This document shows, piece by piece, positions 42,991-52,317 of a DNA stretch of 58,310 nt. A model generated the notes under the pieces. It was not told the DNA's origin and did not search any database. It saw only the letters and a list, made by a program, of their open reading frames with translations. The translations under genes and the position numbers were made by a program. Within the stretch, counting starts at the first letter, position 1. Each line of letters starts with the position of its first letter. The DNA lies in assembly GCA_903831085.1 (NCBI GenBank), contig CAIKWE010000024.1, forward strand, positions 1 to 58,310, given 5' to 3'. This DNA is from an uncultured Verrucomicrobiota bacterium (GTDB lineage: Bacteria; Verrucomicrobiota; Kiritimatiellia; Kiritimatiellales; Tichowtungiaceae).

Positions 42991-43665
42991 ATGAAAACGA
43001 TTCTGTTCATTCTGCTCGCGGCGATGATCCTGCTGTTTGCTGTCCGGAGGCTTCACGCCGGAGAACTGGCGGCATCCGCTTCGGCGATTCGCGTGGCGTG
43101 TGTCGGCGACAGCATCACCTACGGCGCGAGGATTCTTAACCGCGAGGCGAAGTGCTATCCGACGCAGCTCGGCGTGATGCTCGGAACCAATTATGCGGTA
43201 AGAAATTTCGGTGTGAACGGTGCGACGCTGTTGAAGCATGGCGATATTCCGTACTGGAAAACGCGCACCTTCAAGGCGGCGCAGGATTTTAAGCCGGATG
43301 TGGTGATCATCAATCTCGGCGCCAACGATGCCGCGATTTACAACTGGATTTATAAATACGAATTTGTGAAAGACTACATGGAGCTGGTCCGGGGCTTTCA
43401 GTCGAACGGTTGCACGACCGTCTGGATCTGTTGTCCGGCGCCAACCTATCCCGGCCCGTATGATTTTACCGATCCGATTGTCGTCAACGAAATCATTCCG
43501 ATGATTAGCGAAATCGCGCAACAGACCGGTGCAAAGATTATCGACTTGTACCGCCCGCTGAGCGGCAGGCCGGAGCTTTTCCCGGATACGGTGCATCCGA
43601 ACGCTGAAGGCGCGCGGCTGATGGCTGAGACCGTCTTCGCCGCGATCGCGGCAAAGGCGGATTAA
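42991..43665 (+). CDS. Secreted SGNH/GDSL-type hydrolase
   Basis: A 224-residue esterase-like protein. A signal peptide (about 1-25, ILLAAMILLFAV...HAGEL) precedes the SGNH blocks: GDSITYG (Ser nucleophile, about 37), the Gly block near NFGVNGATL, GANDA (Asn) and the C-terminal DTVHPNAEG (Asp/His). Substrates in this family include acylated sugars and lipids; in PVC bacteria many act on polysaccharides. It starts 15 bp after the polA remnant, so before the insertion it was the immediate downstream neighbour of polA. Confidence 0.88.
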   Translation: MKTILFILLAAMILLFAVRRLHAGELAASASAIRVACVGDSITYGARILNREAKCYPTQLGVMLGTNYAVRNFGVNGATLLKHGDIPYWKTRTFKAAQDFKPDVVIINLGANDAAIYNWIYKYEFVKDYMELVRGFQSNGCTTVWICCPAPTYPGPYDFTDPIVVNEIIPMISEIAQQTGAKIIDLYRPLSGRPELFPDTVHPNAEGARLMAETVFAAIAAKAD

Positions 43666-43708
43666 GTATTTTCTTTTCTTCGCCTGAATCAGTAGTCTCG
43701 GCGGCCTG

Positions 43709-43921
43709 ATGAAAAAGAAACCTCTCATTCTCGAAGAACTCATCATCTGGCTGCGCGGACGGTTCACGCTGACCGACGAGGAAAAAACCTGGATGCTACT
43801 CATCCTCATCATCTGCTGGGTCGGCCTGGCCGGACGCTACTTCTACTTGAAGAATCAGTCGCCGGAGGCGACTAAAATAATGATAAGCGATGAAAAATTT
43901 TCACAGAAGGAAACAAAGTAA
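43709..43921 (+). CDS. Small single-pass membrane protein, C-terminus from a repeat
   Basis: A 70-residue protein with a charged N-terminus (ELIIWLRGRFTLTDEEKTW), one membrane helix (about 29-47, MLLILIICWVGLAGRYFYL) and a short tail. It starts without a clear ribosome site. The last residues (SQKETK) and the stop are encoded by a palindromic repeat (43898-43964), so the native C-terminus was probably replaced when the repeat inserted. No family assigned. Confidence 0.6.
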   Translation: MKKKPLILEELIIWLRGRFTLTDEEKTWMLLILIICWVGLAGRYFYLKNQSPEATKIMISDEKFSQKETK

Positions 43922-43964
43922 ACGAAGGCCGTGTCCTTTGTGACCTTCGTTACCTTCTGTAAAA
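43898..43964. repeat. TTTTCACAGAAGG palindromic repeat, copy 1
   Basis: Inverted ends TTTTCACAGAAGG and CCTTCTGTAAAA, with further internal pairing between GTAAACGAAGG and CCTTCGTTAC. Related sequence at 45258-45343. It overlaps the 3' end of the gene at 43709. The following 90 bp to the HAD gene show nothing coding. Confidence 0.75.
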
Positions 43965-44053
43965 TATCCGGGGTTAATTTTTCGTGTCCATTCGTGTTTT
44001 TCGCCTGTCCGCCATAGCTTGATAAAGCGACGGCGGATGGTTAAACTCTCGAA

Positions 44054-44695
44054 ATGATTTCAGCAGTGATATTTGATTTCGACGGCATCATCGTGGATTC
44101 CGAACGGCTCCACTGGGCGGCGTTCAACAAGGTGCTTGAGCCGCTCGGCCGGAAAATTTCGTGGGCGGAATACATCAAAACGTTCATTGGCTTCGACGAC
44201 CGCGATACGTTCCGGCACGCGTTTCCAAACTTCGGAAAGAATGAACTAGCTGGCTTGATCGAGAAGAAAGCCGCCGCGTTTCAGGAACTGCTGGAGTCTG
44301 ACGGGGCCGCCGCCCTGCCCGGCGCGGTGGATCTGATTAAACATCTCTCGGGAAATATCCCGCTTGCCATCTGCTCCGGCGCGCTTCGTGCCGACATTCT
44401 TCCGATCCTTGGAAGTCTCGGTATTGAAAATGCCTTCGACACCATCGTCACCGCCGACGACACGCACATCAGCAAGCCCGATCCCGCGCCCTATAAACTG
44501 GCGGCAAAGAAACTCGGCGTAACCAGCGGCCTGGCGATCGAAGATACTCAGGCGGGCATCGCCTCGGCCAAAGGCGCAGGACTGAAGGTGCTGGCCGTCA
44601 CCAACAGTTATCCAGCAGAAGCGCTCACACAGGCCGACGCTGTTGTCGCCTCGCTCGAAGGCCTCACGCTCGAAAAGTTAAACAAAATGTTTTAG
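44054..44695 (+). CDS. HAD-superfamily hydrolase (beta-phosphoglucomutase/phosphatase-like)
   Basis: A 213-residue HAD subfamily IA protein. It has motif I FDFDGIIVDSE (residues 7-17), an alpha-helical cap (about 18-80), motif II ICSGA, the Lys in SKPDP and motif IV AIEDTQAGIASAKGAG. The second Asp after motif I permits phosphatase or phosphomutase chemistry; the cap resembles beta-phosphoglucomutase and sugar phosphatases. The substrate is not determinable. Two near-copies of the genome palindrome lie in the coding sequence (44223, 44400). It stands alone between repeat elements. Confidence 0.87.
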   Translation: MISAVIFDFDGIIVDSERLHWAAFNKVLEPLGRKISWAEYIKTFIGFDDRDTFRHAFPNFGKNELAGLIEKKAAAFQELLESDGAAALPGAVDLIKHLSGNIPLAICSGALRADILPILGSLGIENAFDTIVTADDTHISKPDPAPYKLAAKKLGVTSGLAIEDTQAGIASAKGAGLKVLAVTNSYPAEALTQADAVVASLEGLTLEKLNKMF

Positions 44696-44722
44696 CCGCA
44701 AAAGTTCACATGGAACACAAAT

Positions 44723-44773
44723 GTGGAAGCGGCATCCTGCCGCTGGCCACGCGGCAAGGATGCCGCGTTCACT
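44723..44773. repeat. Twin-hairpin REP-like element, copy 2
   Basis: Hairpins GCGGCA-tcc-TGCCGC and CGCGGCA-agga-TGCCGCG, homologous to 22983-23033. It lies between the HAD gene and the convergent 3D-domain gene. Confidence 0.75.
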
Positions 44774-44779
44774 CTTTCA

Positions 44780-45214
44780 TCAGTCGCGGAGATACCAGAC
44801 CTTGACGCGTTTGGTCCGTTCTCCCCAATTCGCGGCGTTGCGGTGCTGGAAGAAGTAGAGATCAAGTTCACGCCCTCTGATTCCGCCAATATCTTCGGCA
44901 ATTCCCCAGCCATAGCCGGGAATGTAAAATTTGGTTCCCGGCGAAAAGACCTTCGGATCAACGGCGATAATCCCGGGGCGGGCCATGTGTCCGCCAGAGG
45001 TTTCGCCAATGACTTTAGGTTTCCCGTTCTGCGAAACAGGCAGTCCGAGCCAGTTGAATTTCCAGCCGCTGCATTTCGGGCAGGCGCAGTAGCCGGTGGT
45101 TTTGATCGTGACGACGGCATCGGCGCGGCGTAGCGGCGGAAAAACCCAATGACATTGCGTGAGCATCAGCAATACAAGGATGCCCGCCGCCCAGAGAATA
45201 GTCCGCCGTTTCAT
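44780..45214 (-). CDS. 3D-domain (double-psi beta-barrel) secreted protein
   Basis: A 144-residue protein with an N-terminal membrane anchor or signal (about 5-22, ILWAAGILVLLMLTQC) and a 3D domain (about 75-140). The domain is named for three Asp residues, seen here in AVDPKVF, IAEDIGG and ELDLYF. It is the fold of MltA and RlpA-like lytic transglycosylases and cell-wall-binding proteins. A CACPKC motif (about 43-48) could bind metal. It probably acts on peptidoglycan. It is transcribed alone, with a repeat element upstream. Confidence 0.82.
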   Translation of the reverse strand: MKRRTILWAAGILVLLMLTQCHWVFPPLRRADAVVTIKTTGYCACPKCSGWKFNWLGLPVSQNGKPKVIGETSGGHMARPGIIAVDPKVFSPGTKFYIPGYGWGIAEDIGGIRGRELDLYFFQHRNAANWGERTKRVKVWYLRD

Positions 45215-45257
45215 GCGGACACTCTAATCGGGAATGATCCATAAAAACAGAAGAGAG

Positions 45258-45343
45258 TTTTACAGAAGGTAACAAAGGGGAACGGAGAATGTTCCGAGAA
45301 GCTGTCTTCCCTTTGTTTTCCTTCGTTTCCTTCTGTGAAAAAT
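45258..45343. repeat. TTTTCACAGAAGG palindromic repeat, copy 2
   Basis: Starts TTTTACAGAAGG and ends CCTTCTGTGAAAAA, with an AACAAAGGGGAA/TTCCCTTTGTTTT inner stem. Related to 43898-43964 and slightly longer. It lies between the 3D gene promoter and the acyl-CoA dehydrogenase terminator. Confidence 0.75.
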
Positions 45344-45348
45344 CTAAT

Positions 45349-45376
45349 AAAAAAGCCGCCCCGTTTCCGGGGCAGC
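45349..45376 (-). terminator. Terminator of the etf-trxB-acyl-CoA dehydrogenase operon
   Basis: GCCGCCCCG and CGGGGCAGC form a stem around TTTC. On the minus strand six T residues follow. It lies about 60 bp beyond the last stop of the operon. Confidence 0.82.
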
Positions 45377-45434
45377 TTCCGTTTCCAAGGTTTGCCAGCC
45401 GCTTGCTCGCGCAAGCGAGTGACGCGGGAACCTT

Positions 45435-46604
45435 TTAGCGGGCTCTGGAGGCGTACTCTTTGATGAGCGCCGCGCCGATGACGTCGCGCTGAATCTGGTT
45501 GGTGCCTTCGTAGATCTGGAGGATCTTGGCGTCGCGCATCATCTTTTCTGCCGGATACTCTTTCATGAAGCCGTAGCCGCCGAGAACCTGCAAGGCATCG
45601 GTGGTGACGGACATGGCCACATCGCCGGCATAGCATTTGCACATGGCGGAGATTTTGGAGACATCCTTTTCGCCGCCGTCGATGGTGTTGCAGGCAACGT
45701 AGGTGATGGCGCGCGCGGTTTCAACCTTCATGGCCATGTCGGCGAGCATCCACTGCAAGCCCTGGTTGGCGATGATCGGTTTGCCGAACTGGTGGCGGAC
45801 GCGGGCGTAGTCGACGGCCATATCCAGAGCGCCTTGCGCCAGACCGACGCCCTGCGCGGCGATACCCGGACGGGAAATGTCAAACGTCTTCATGGCGAGC
45901 AGAAAGCCCATGCCTTCTTTGGCGATGAGGTTTTCCGCTGGAACTTCGCAGTCTTGGAAGATGAGCTCGCGGGTCGCGGAAGCGCGGATGCCTAGCTTGT
46001 CTTCTTTTTTGCCGAAGCTGAAACCGGGCATGCCTTTTTCAACAATAAAGCAGGAAACGCCGCGGGCGCCCTTCGCTTTGTTGGTGACAGCCAGAATCGT
46101 GTAGGTGTCGGCTTCGCCGCCGTTAGTGATCCACTGCTTGGTGCCGTTGAGGATGTATTTGTCACCCTTCTTGACGGCGGTGGTGGCGATGCCGCCCGCG
46201 TCGGAACCGGCGTTCGGTTCAGTCAAACCGAAGGCGGCCCATTTTTCGCCGCTGGCGAGCGGAGAAAGATATTTTTTCTTCTGCTCTTCGGATCCGCCGA
46301 TGATGATCGGGTCGGCGCCAAGGGCGTTGGCGGCGTAGGAAACGGAAACACCGATGCAATATTTGCTGAGGGTTTCAACGGCGATGCAGAAACCGAGGTG
46401 GCCGACGCCCATGCCTCCGTAGGCTTCGTCAATGTAGAGGCCCATCATGTCCATCTGCGCCAGCTCTTTGAGCAAAGCGGAGGGGAAGATGCCTTTTTCG
46501 TCGAGTTCGGCACGTACCGGCACGATGCGTTCTTTGCCGAATTCGTCGAGCATGGCCCGGATTTCGAGTTGCTCCTCAGTCAGTCCATAATTGATTTCGC
46601 CCAT
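45435..46604 (-). CDS. Acyl-CoA dehydrogenase
   Basis: A 389-residue flavoenzyme introducing the alpha-beta double bond of acyl-CoA. Conserved parts include the FAD/substrate segment AFGLTEPNAGSDAGG, KQWITNGGEADTYTILA, GVGLAQGALDMAVDYARVR, LQVLGGYGFMKEYPAEKMMRDAKI and the catalytic-base region QIYEGTNQIQRDVI. It resembles short/branched-chain (butyryl-CoA-type) dehydrogenases. It is the last gene of an operon with etfB and etfA, its expected electron acceptor. GGAGAACTGT precedes the ATG. Confidence 0.95.
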   Translation of the reverse strand: MGEINYGLTEEQLEIRAMLDEFGKERIVPVRAELDEKGIFPSALLKELAQMDMMGLYIDEAYGGMGVGHLGFCIAVETLSKYCIGVSVSYAANALGADPIIIGGSEEQKKKYLSPLASGEKWAAFGLTEPNAGSDAGGIATTAVKKGDKYILNGTKQWITNGGEADTYTILAVTNKAKGARGVSCFIVEKGMPGFSFGKKEDKLGIRASATRELIFQDCEVPAENLIAKEGMGFLLAMKTFDISRPGIAAQGVGLAQGALDMAVDYARVRHQFGKPIIANQGLQWMLADMAMKVETARAITYVACNTIDGGEKDVSKISAMCKCYAGDVAMSVTTDALQVLGGYGFMKEYPAEKMMRDAKILQIYEGTNQIQRDVIGAALIKEYASRAR

Positions 46605-46618
46605 ACAGTTCTCCTTAG

Positions 46619-47544
<926 letters not shown>

Positions 47545-47558
47545 GGTCTGGAACCTTC

Positions 47559-48557
47559 CTAGCTTCTCAGCGCGTTAATCTGTTTGGTGAATTCCGGTAC
47601 GATCTTGTGCAGGTCGCCAATCAGACCGAAGTCGGCCACGTCGAAGATCGGCGCGTCCGGATCTTTGTTGATGGCGATGATGAGATCCGCGCTCTGCATA
47701 CCGGCCAGATGCTGAATCGCGCCGGAAATACCGCAGGCGACATAGACCAAAGGACAAACCGTTTTGCCGGTCTGTCCGACCTGATGATGGTGCGAAATCC
47801 AGCCCGCATCGACGGTGGCGCGCGAAGCGCCGACCGCACCGCCGAGTGCGCCGGCCAGCCCTTCGATTACCTTAAAGTTTTCCGGCGAGCCGACGCCGCG
47901 TCCGCCGGAGACGATGTAGTCGGCGGCCTTGAGGTCAACGGTGTTGACTTCTTCCACGACGCTTTCGACCCGCTTCATACGCTCTTTGACGCCGGAGAGG
48001 TCGATCTTCACTTCGACGACTTCGCCGGTTTCGTTTTCGCTGACGCGTTCTTTTTTGAACACGTTGGAACGGACGGTCGACATCTGCGGACGGTGGTCGG
48101 GGCAGATGATGGTGGCCATGATATTGCCGCCAAAGGCCGGACGCGTCTGCAGTAAAATCTGGCGTTCGGTGTCGAAGTCGAGTTCGGTGCAGTCGGCGGT
48201 GAGGCCGGCCCAGCCCATGACGGCGACGGTCGGCGCGAGGCTGCGGCCGATGGTGCTGGCGCCGTAGAGGACGATTTCCGGATTTTCTTTTTCGATCAGG
48301 CTGTAGACCACTTTGGAAAAGTAGTCGTTCTGATACGTCTGCAGCCGGGGATCCTCAACGTTGTAAATTTTCTTCGCGCCGTAGTTGAACAGCTCCTGAT
48401 GCATCGGCTTGCCGCCGGCGGAAGGCAGCACCGCGCAGAGGGTGTAGCCCGATTTGGCCGCCAGCTTGCGCCCTTCGGAGAGAAGCTCAAAGACCACGCC
48501 GGCCAGTTTGCCGTTTTCCTGTTCCGCAAAAACCCAGATTTCTTTTTTGGCGCTCAT
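47559..48557 (-). CDS. etfA: Electron transfer flavoprotein subunit alpha
   Basis: The FAD-binding subunit of ETF, 332 residues. The C-terminal FAD domain shows GRGVGSPENFKVIEGLAGALGGAVGASRATVDAGW and VGQTGKTVCPLVYVACGISGAIQHLAGM, the ETF-alpha signature. ETF carries electrons from acyl-CoA dehydrogenase. It overlaps etfB by 4 bp, and trxB starts 14 bp after its stop. Confidence 0.97.
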   Translation of the reverse strand: MSAKKEIWVFAEQENGKLAGVVFELLSEGRKLAAKSGYTLCAVLPSAGGKPMHQELFNYGAKKIYNVEDPRLQTYQNDYFSKVVYSLIEKENPEIVLYGASTIGRSLAPTVAVMGWAGLTADCTELDFDTERQILLQTRPAFGGNIMATIICPDHRPQMSTVRSNVFKKERVSENETGEVVEVKIDLSGVKERMKRVESVVEEVNTVDLKAADYIVSGGRGVGSPENFKVIEGLAGALGGAVGASRATVDAGWISHHHQVGQTGKTVCPLVYVACGISGAIQHLAGMQSADLIIAINKDPDAPIFDVADFGLIGDLHKIVPEFTKQINALRS

Positions 48558-49339
48558 AGAACCTTCTTCTCCCGCAGTTTGTAAATCAGTTCCTTGACCA
48601 TATCCGCTGGCTCGCCGGAGAGGATTTCCTTATTGAGTTTCACCGGCGGCGCAAAAACCTTGTTCACTTTGGTCGGAGAACCGCTCAGACCGATTTTGGT
48701 TTCGTCGGGCTGAAGCTGTTCGGCGCCCCAGACCGGAATCTCGGCCTTTTTAGCGGCCATCTTTTTCTTGAGCGAAGGCATGCGCAACTGGTTGGCTTCT
48801 TTGACCACGGTCAGCGCAGCCGGTTTTTCGACATCCCAGACGTTGTACCCGTGGTCGGTCACCTGCTGAACGCGGAAACCGTTCTCCGTCACTTCGCAGG
48901 ATTTGGCGTAGGTGATCATCGGTACGCCAAAGAAGTGGGCAACGCCCGGGCCGACCTGCGCGGTGTCACCGTCAATGGCCTGTTTGCCAAAGAGAATCAG
49001 ATCAACCGGATCGGCCAGCTTTTTGAGCGCCAGCGTGATGGTGTAAGAGGTGGCCCAAGTGTCGGCGCCGCCGAATTTGCGGTCCGAAATCAGAATGGCT
49101 TCATCCGCGCCGTGCGAAAGCGCGGTGCGCAGCGCCTCTTCAGCCTGCGGCGGGCCCATGGAGATGACGGTGATTTTTCCGCCATGCTTGTCCTTGAGCT
49201 GAAGCGCCATCTCGAGAGCGTTTTCATCGAAGGGGTTGATAATGCTCGGCACACCGGCGCGGTTGAGACGGTTTGTCTCGCGGTCAATCGTGACCTTATC
49301 CGAATCCGGGACCTGTTTAATACAGACCACAATGTTCAT
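48554..49339 (-). CDS. etfB: Electron transfer flavoprotein subunit beta
   Basis: The AMP-binding partner of EtfA, 261 residues. N-terminal MNIVVCIKQVPDSDKVTID and the middle segment FGKQAIDGDTAQVGPGVAHFFGVP are characteristic. It is first in the etfB-etfA-trxB-acyl-CoA dehydrogenase operon; GGAACC lies just upstream of the ATG. I cannot tell from sequence alone whether this ETF is of the simple or electron-bifurcating type. Confidence 0.97.
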   Translation of the reverse strand: MNIVVCIKQVPDSDKVTIDRETNRLNRAGVPSIINPFDENALEMALQLKDKHGGKITVISMGPPQAEEALRTALSHGADEAILISDRKFGGADTWATSYTITLALKKLADPVDLILFGKQAIDGDTAQVGPGVAHFFGVPMITYAKSCEVTENGFRVQQVTDHGYNVWDVEKPAALTVVKEANQLRMPSLKKKMAAKKAEIPVWGAEQLQPDETKIGLSGSPTKVNKVFAPPVKLNKEILSGEPADMVKELIYKLREKKVL

Positions 49340-49484
49340 AGAGGTTCCTTTCCATGCGAAAAAAGAGGCATTTGTTATAAGGACATGAGCCCCCTATCTC
49401 AAGCCGAAACACCCGATTTATCGGTTGCCTGAGCCCGATGACTCGACTACCTTGTTCTCGCCAAAAATGAAAAGGAACTGAACC

Positions 49485-50099
49485 ATGAACAAAGGTCTGC
49501 TTTTAACTATTGCGTCTGTCTTTTTAGTCGGGTGTTCGACAACAGACACCACCCCGCCGCCCTCATCAGCGCCCGCAGTAGCGGTACAAGCGCCTGAGCA
49601 GCCCGGGCCGTCTGAGCAACCGGCGACTCAGCCGATGCTGCTGGAAGAGACGCAGAAGATCGCGGCCGGAACCGTGGAAGCCGGCGGATTGGCCGTGGTC
49701 GGTATCAGCAAATCGAAAAGCCTCGAACTGGCCCTCGACAAAGCCAAGATAAACGGCCGCATCGAACTCGCCCGGATGCTGGATGCCCGGTTCGAAGCAC
49801 TTGAGAAGGCCTTTTCGGCGGAAACCGGAATTCCGTACGACTCCCTGCTCCTGTCCGGCTTTAATGCCTCCGCCAAAATAATTAAACAACAGATCGCCGG
49901 CAGCGTGGCGCAGACGTTGAAATATGAAACCGTCGGCGAAATTTCCACAGCTTATGCGGTCATGGCGCTTGATCCGAAAATAATCGCCGACCAGCTCTCC
50001 AAGGAAACGGATCTCTATGCCCGCCTCCAGAAAACCAAAGCCTTCGCGGCGCTGACTCAGGAAATCAAGACCTACGCAGCCTTCAAGACGGCGCAGTGA
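49485..50099 (+). CDS. LPP20-like lipoprotein
   Basis: A 204-residue lipoprotein. The signal peptide ends at lipobox FLVGC (Cys about 17), followed by a Pro/Gln/Ala-rich linker (about 20-55). The folded domain (about 60-200) begins GLAVVGISKSKSLELALDKAKINGRIELARML, the pattern of LPP20/SIMPL-like outer-membrane lipoproteins. AAAGGA precedes the ATG. It is monocistronic and divergent from etfB. Function unknown; the family is surface-exposed in some pathogens. Confidence 0.75.
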   Translation: MNKGLLLTIASVFLVGCSTTDTTPPPSSAPAVAVQAPEQPGPSEQPATQPMLLEETQKIAAGTVEAGGLAVVGISKSKSLELALDKAKINGRIELARMLDARFEALEKAFSAETGIPYDSLLLSGFNASAKIIKQQIAGSVAQTLKYETVGEISTAYAVMALDPKIIADQLSKETDLYARLQKTKAFAALTQEIKTYAAFKTAQ

Positions 50100-50131
50100 A
50101 GGTGCGGCCCGTTTTCCAAACATAGGAAGAA

Positions 50132-51394
50132 TCAGCGTCCGCGCTTTTCCGGCGGCACCCAGTCGATCGGCATGTGCAGCACCGCGCGGACAATCCCGTT
50201 GCTGACATGGAAAAGCATTACGAAGCCAACGGTGTAGGAAGCAAAAATCAGTTTGCCCGCTCCGCGGACTCCGAATCCGCTGGAAAAACCGGCGCAGATG
50301 GTTGCCACCAGCGCGCCGCAGGAAATAACAATCCGCCAGAGGTTGCCGACGGTTCCCTGCACGGAAACCTGCAACGAGGCGTCCATGTGGCCGACTCCTT
50401 GCACCAGCATTTGAGCGAATCCAAGCATGGTGCTGATGAACACCAAAAAGCTGACGGCGTAGCCGGAGCTGACAACCGTGGCGGCGATTTTATTGCCGAG
50501 AGTGGCCTTGCGGGAACCGTAGAGCGCGCGACTGCGTTTGAGTGTGGTTTCAACTACGCCGTAGGCCCAGCGTTTCTGCTGGCGGAAAAGATCGTGCGCC
50601 GTATGCGGAACTTCGCAGTCGCAGGTTACGTCGGGACAATAGGCGATGCGGTGGCCGTTCGTAAAAAAGCGGAAGCTAAGATCGATGTCCTCGATCATGG
50701 TGCGGGTTTCCCATCCGTTCATTTCGGCCATGGCCTGCCGCTTAATGAGCATGGCCGAACCGCAGAGAAAACAGGTTTTCATGAAGCGGTCAAACAGCGG
50801 CAGCATAATGAAATGGGTTACATTGATGATGCCTGCGCCGAGCAGGGTCGTCAGGCTTTCGTGCGCGTCGGTGATGTGCCAGCGCGCCTGAACCGCGGCG
50901 AGGCCTGGGTCGGCGACGGCGTGCGCCGCCAGCCGGCGCAGAAAGTCCGGTTCCGGCAGGAAGTCGGAATCCATCACCAGGATGTATTCGCCGGTCGTAT
51001 GTTCATTGACGTGATTCAAGTTGCCCGACTTAAAACCGATCCGGTTCGTGCGGCGCAGAACTTTGACGCGCGGGTTGTGTTCCGCAAAGTGGTCGATTTC
51101 CTGCATGATGTTCGGGTTGTTGCTGTCATCCCCGAGCAGAATTTGAAGTTTGTCTTCGGGATAATTAAACGCCATGCAGCGGCGGGCGCAGTCGAGCGCC
51201 ACCAGTTCGTTGCGGGAGGTGATCTGCACGGTCACAGTCGGCAGCCGCTCATCCGGCGCCGGAGGACTGCTTCTTTTCCGGCGGCAGGCCAGCACAGAGA
51301 CCAGTGTAGAAATGAAATAAATCAAAGAAATAACTGTGACCAGCGAGAAAAGGATTTTCGACAGCCCGTCAATTATTTCGCCCAGCATAAGCAT
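50132..51394 (-). CDS. Family 2 glycosyltransferase (membrane, cellulose-synthase-like)
   Basis: A processive-type GT2 of 420 residues. One N-terminal membrane helix (about 11-33) precedes the GT-A domain, and about three or four helices follow (about 290-400). Catalytic features are all present: GDDSNNP (DD), VMDSDFLPE (DxD), the acceptor Asp in MIEDIDLSFR, and QQKRWAYG (QxxRW). Relatives make cellulose, hyaluronan, beta-glucans or glucosylate lipids. GGGAG lies 8 bp upstream of the chosen ATG. It is 18 bp downstream of the Minf_1886 gene. Confidence 0.88.
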   Translation of the reverse strand: MLMLGEIIDGLSKILFSLVTVISLIYFISTLVSVLACRRKRSSPPAPDERLPTVTVQITSRNELVALDCARRCMAFNYPEDKLQILLGDDSNNPNIMQEIDHFAEHNPRVKVLRRTNRIGFKSGNLNHVNEHTTGEYILVMDSDFLPEPDFLRRLAAHAVADPGLAAVQARWHITDAHESLTTLLGAGIINVTHFIMLPLFDRFMKTCFLCGSAMLIKRQAMAEMNGWETRTMIEDIDLSFRFFTNGHRIAYCPDVTCDCEVPHTAHDLFRQQKRWAYGVVETTLKRSRALYGSRKATLGNKIAATVVSSGYAVSFLVFISTMLGFAQMLVQGVGHMDASLQVSVQGTVGNLWRIVISCGALVATICAGFSSGFGVRGAGKLIFASYTVGFVMLFHVSNGIVRAVLHMPIDWVPPEKRGR

Positions 51395-51412
51395 CGTTTC
51401 GTCTCCCGAAAA

Positions 51413-51811
51413 TCAGTTGGGCCGCTTTCCGGCGCGCGGCACGGCGGCAGGACGAAAGGGTTTGCAGAAGGCCTCATCGAAATCGTAACCGGCGGCGAAA
51501 TCGGCGCGGCTGTCCTTTTCGGTTTTTCCAAGCAGTCCCGTTTCGACCATGTTGAAGACAATTTCGCCAACATCTTCGGTGCGCTGAAGACCCCAGCCCT
51601 TCAAAACGGTCCGGGTCATGGGGCCGAATTCGGTCAGCGCGAATTCACGGATGCCGTCGAGCAGTTCCTGCCCGCTAACATGACGCGGTTTTTCGAGACG
51701 GCGCACGGTGTAGTCGAGTCCGGCGCGCACAAAAACATAGGCCTCGGACGCATAGCGCGGGTCGCGGGCCATAATTTTCTGCAGAAGTTCTTCGGCGTTC
51801 GGGTGTTTCAT
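51413..51811 (-). CDS. Minf_1886 family protein
   Basis: A 132-residue protein matching the Minf_1886 family, known chiefly from Verrucomicrobia and related phyla. Characteristic stretches are DPRYASEAYVFVRAGLDYTV, GQELLDGIREFALTEFGPM and TVLKGWGLQRTEDVGEIVFNMVE. No function is known. It is all-alpha in appearance and soluble. It overlaps the HIT gene by 4 bp and precedes the GT2 gene by 18 bp, so the three probably form an operon. Its presence supports a PVC-superphylum origin. Confidence 0.85.
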   Translation of the reverse strand: MKHPNAEELLQKIMARDPRYASEAYVFVRAGLDYTVRRLEKPRHVSGQELLDGIREFALTEFGPMTRTVLKGWGLQRTEDVGEIVFNMVETGLLGKTEKDSRADFAAGYDFDEAFCKPFRPAAVPRAGKRPN

Positions 51812-52221
51812 CCGTTCAGTCCTTCGCGGATTTTCGAGGCAAGCTTTTCCATTTCGCCGGGGTTGTCATACTTTTGGGCATGCCAATTCCAGTGATGTCC
51901 GTCGCCCTCAAACCGCGGAATGACGTGGAAATGGATGTGCGGCACGACCTGTCCGGCGGACTTGCCGTTGTTCTGAATAATATTAACGCCGTCCGCGCCA
52001 AGTCCCTTGATCTGCGCGGCGGCAACGCGCTTGCAGACCAGCATCAGGTTGGCGAGCACGACGTCGGGCGTTTCGGTAACGGGATCATAGCAGGTTTTAG
52101 GAATAACCAGCGTATGTCCTTTGATAACCGGGCCGATGTCCATGAAAGCCAGCGTATCTTCGTCTTCATAGACAATCGTTGCCGGGATTTCTCGGCTTAC
52201 GATTTTTTCAAAAATATTCAT
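51808..52221 (-). CDS. HIT-family nucleotide hydrolase
   Basis: A 137-residue histidine-triad protein. The triad is HIHFHVIPR, with FEKIVSREIPATIVYEDEDTLAFMDIGPV at the N-terminus as in HinT-type purine phosphoramidases. The enzyme cleaves adenosine phosphoramidates or AMP-lysine. It is the first gene of the HIT-Minf_1886-GT2 operon, overlapping the second by 4 bp. Confidence 0.93.
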   Translation of the reverse strand: MNIFEKIVSREIPATIVYEDEDTLAFMDIGPVIKGHTLVIPKTCYDPVTETPDVVLANLMLVCKRVAAAQIKGLGADGVNIIQNNGKSAGQVVPHIHFHVIPRFEGDGHHWNWHAQKYDNPGEMEKLASKIREGLNG

Positions 52222-52269
52222 GGGCGCAGTGTAACCGGATTCAGGAAATTTTCCAATGGTTGAAAAAAT

Positions 52270-52298
52270 AAAAGCGCCCCGGCGAACCGGAGCGCTTT
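52270..52298 (-). terminator. Terminator of the PEP-CTERM gene
   Basis: AAAGCGCCCCGG and CCGGAGCGCTTT pair around CGAA with one mismatch; A and T runs on both sides allow termination in either direction. A one-mismatch genome palindrome (52251-52265) abuts it. Confidence 0.82.
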
Positions 52299-52317
52299 TG
52301 GCTATTCACAAAACAGG

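Noticed and set aside
50174-51895. 573-codon plus-strand ORF across the GT2 and Minf_1886 genes
   Set aside because: It runs antisense to two recognisable genes, and its composition (Ala/Gly/His/Arg-rich) is typical of a shadow frame.
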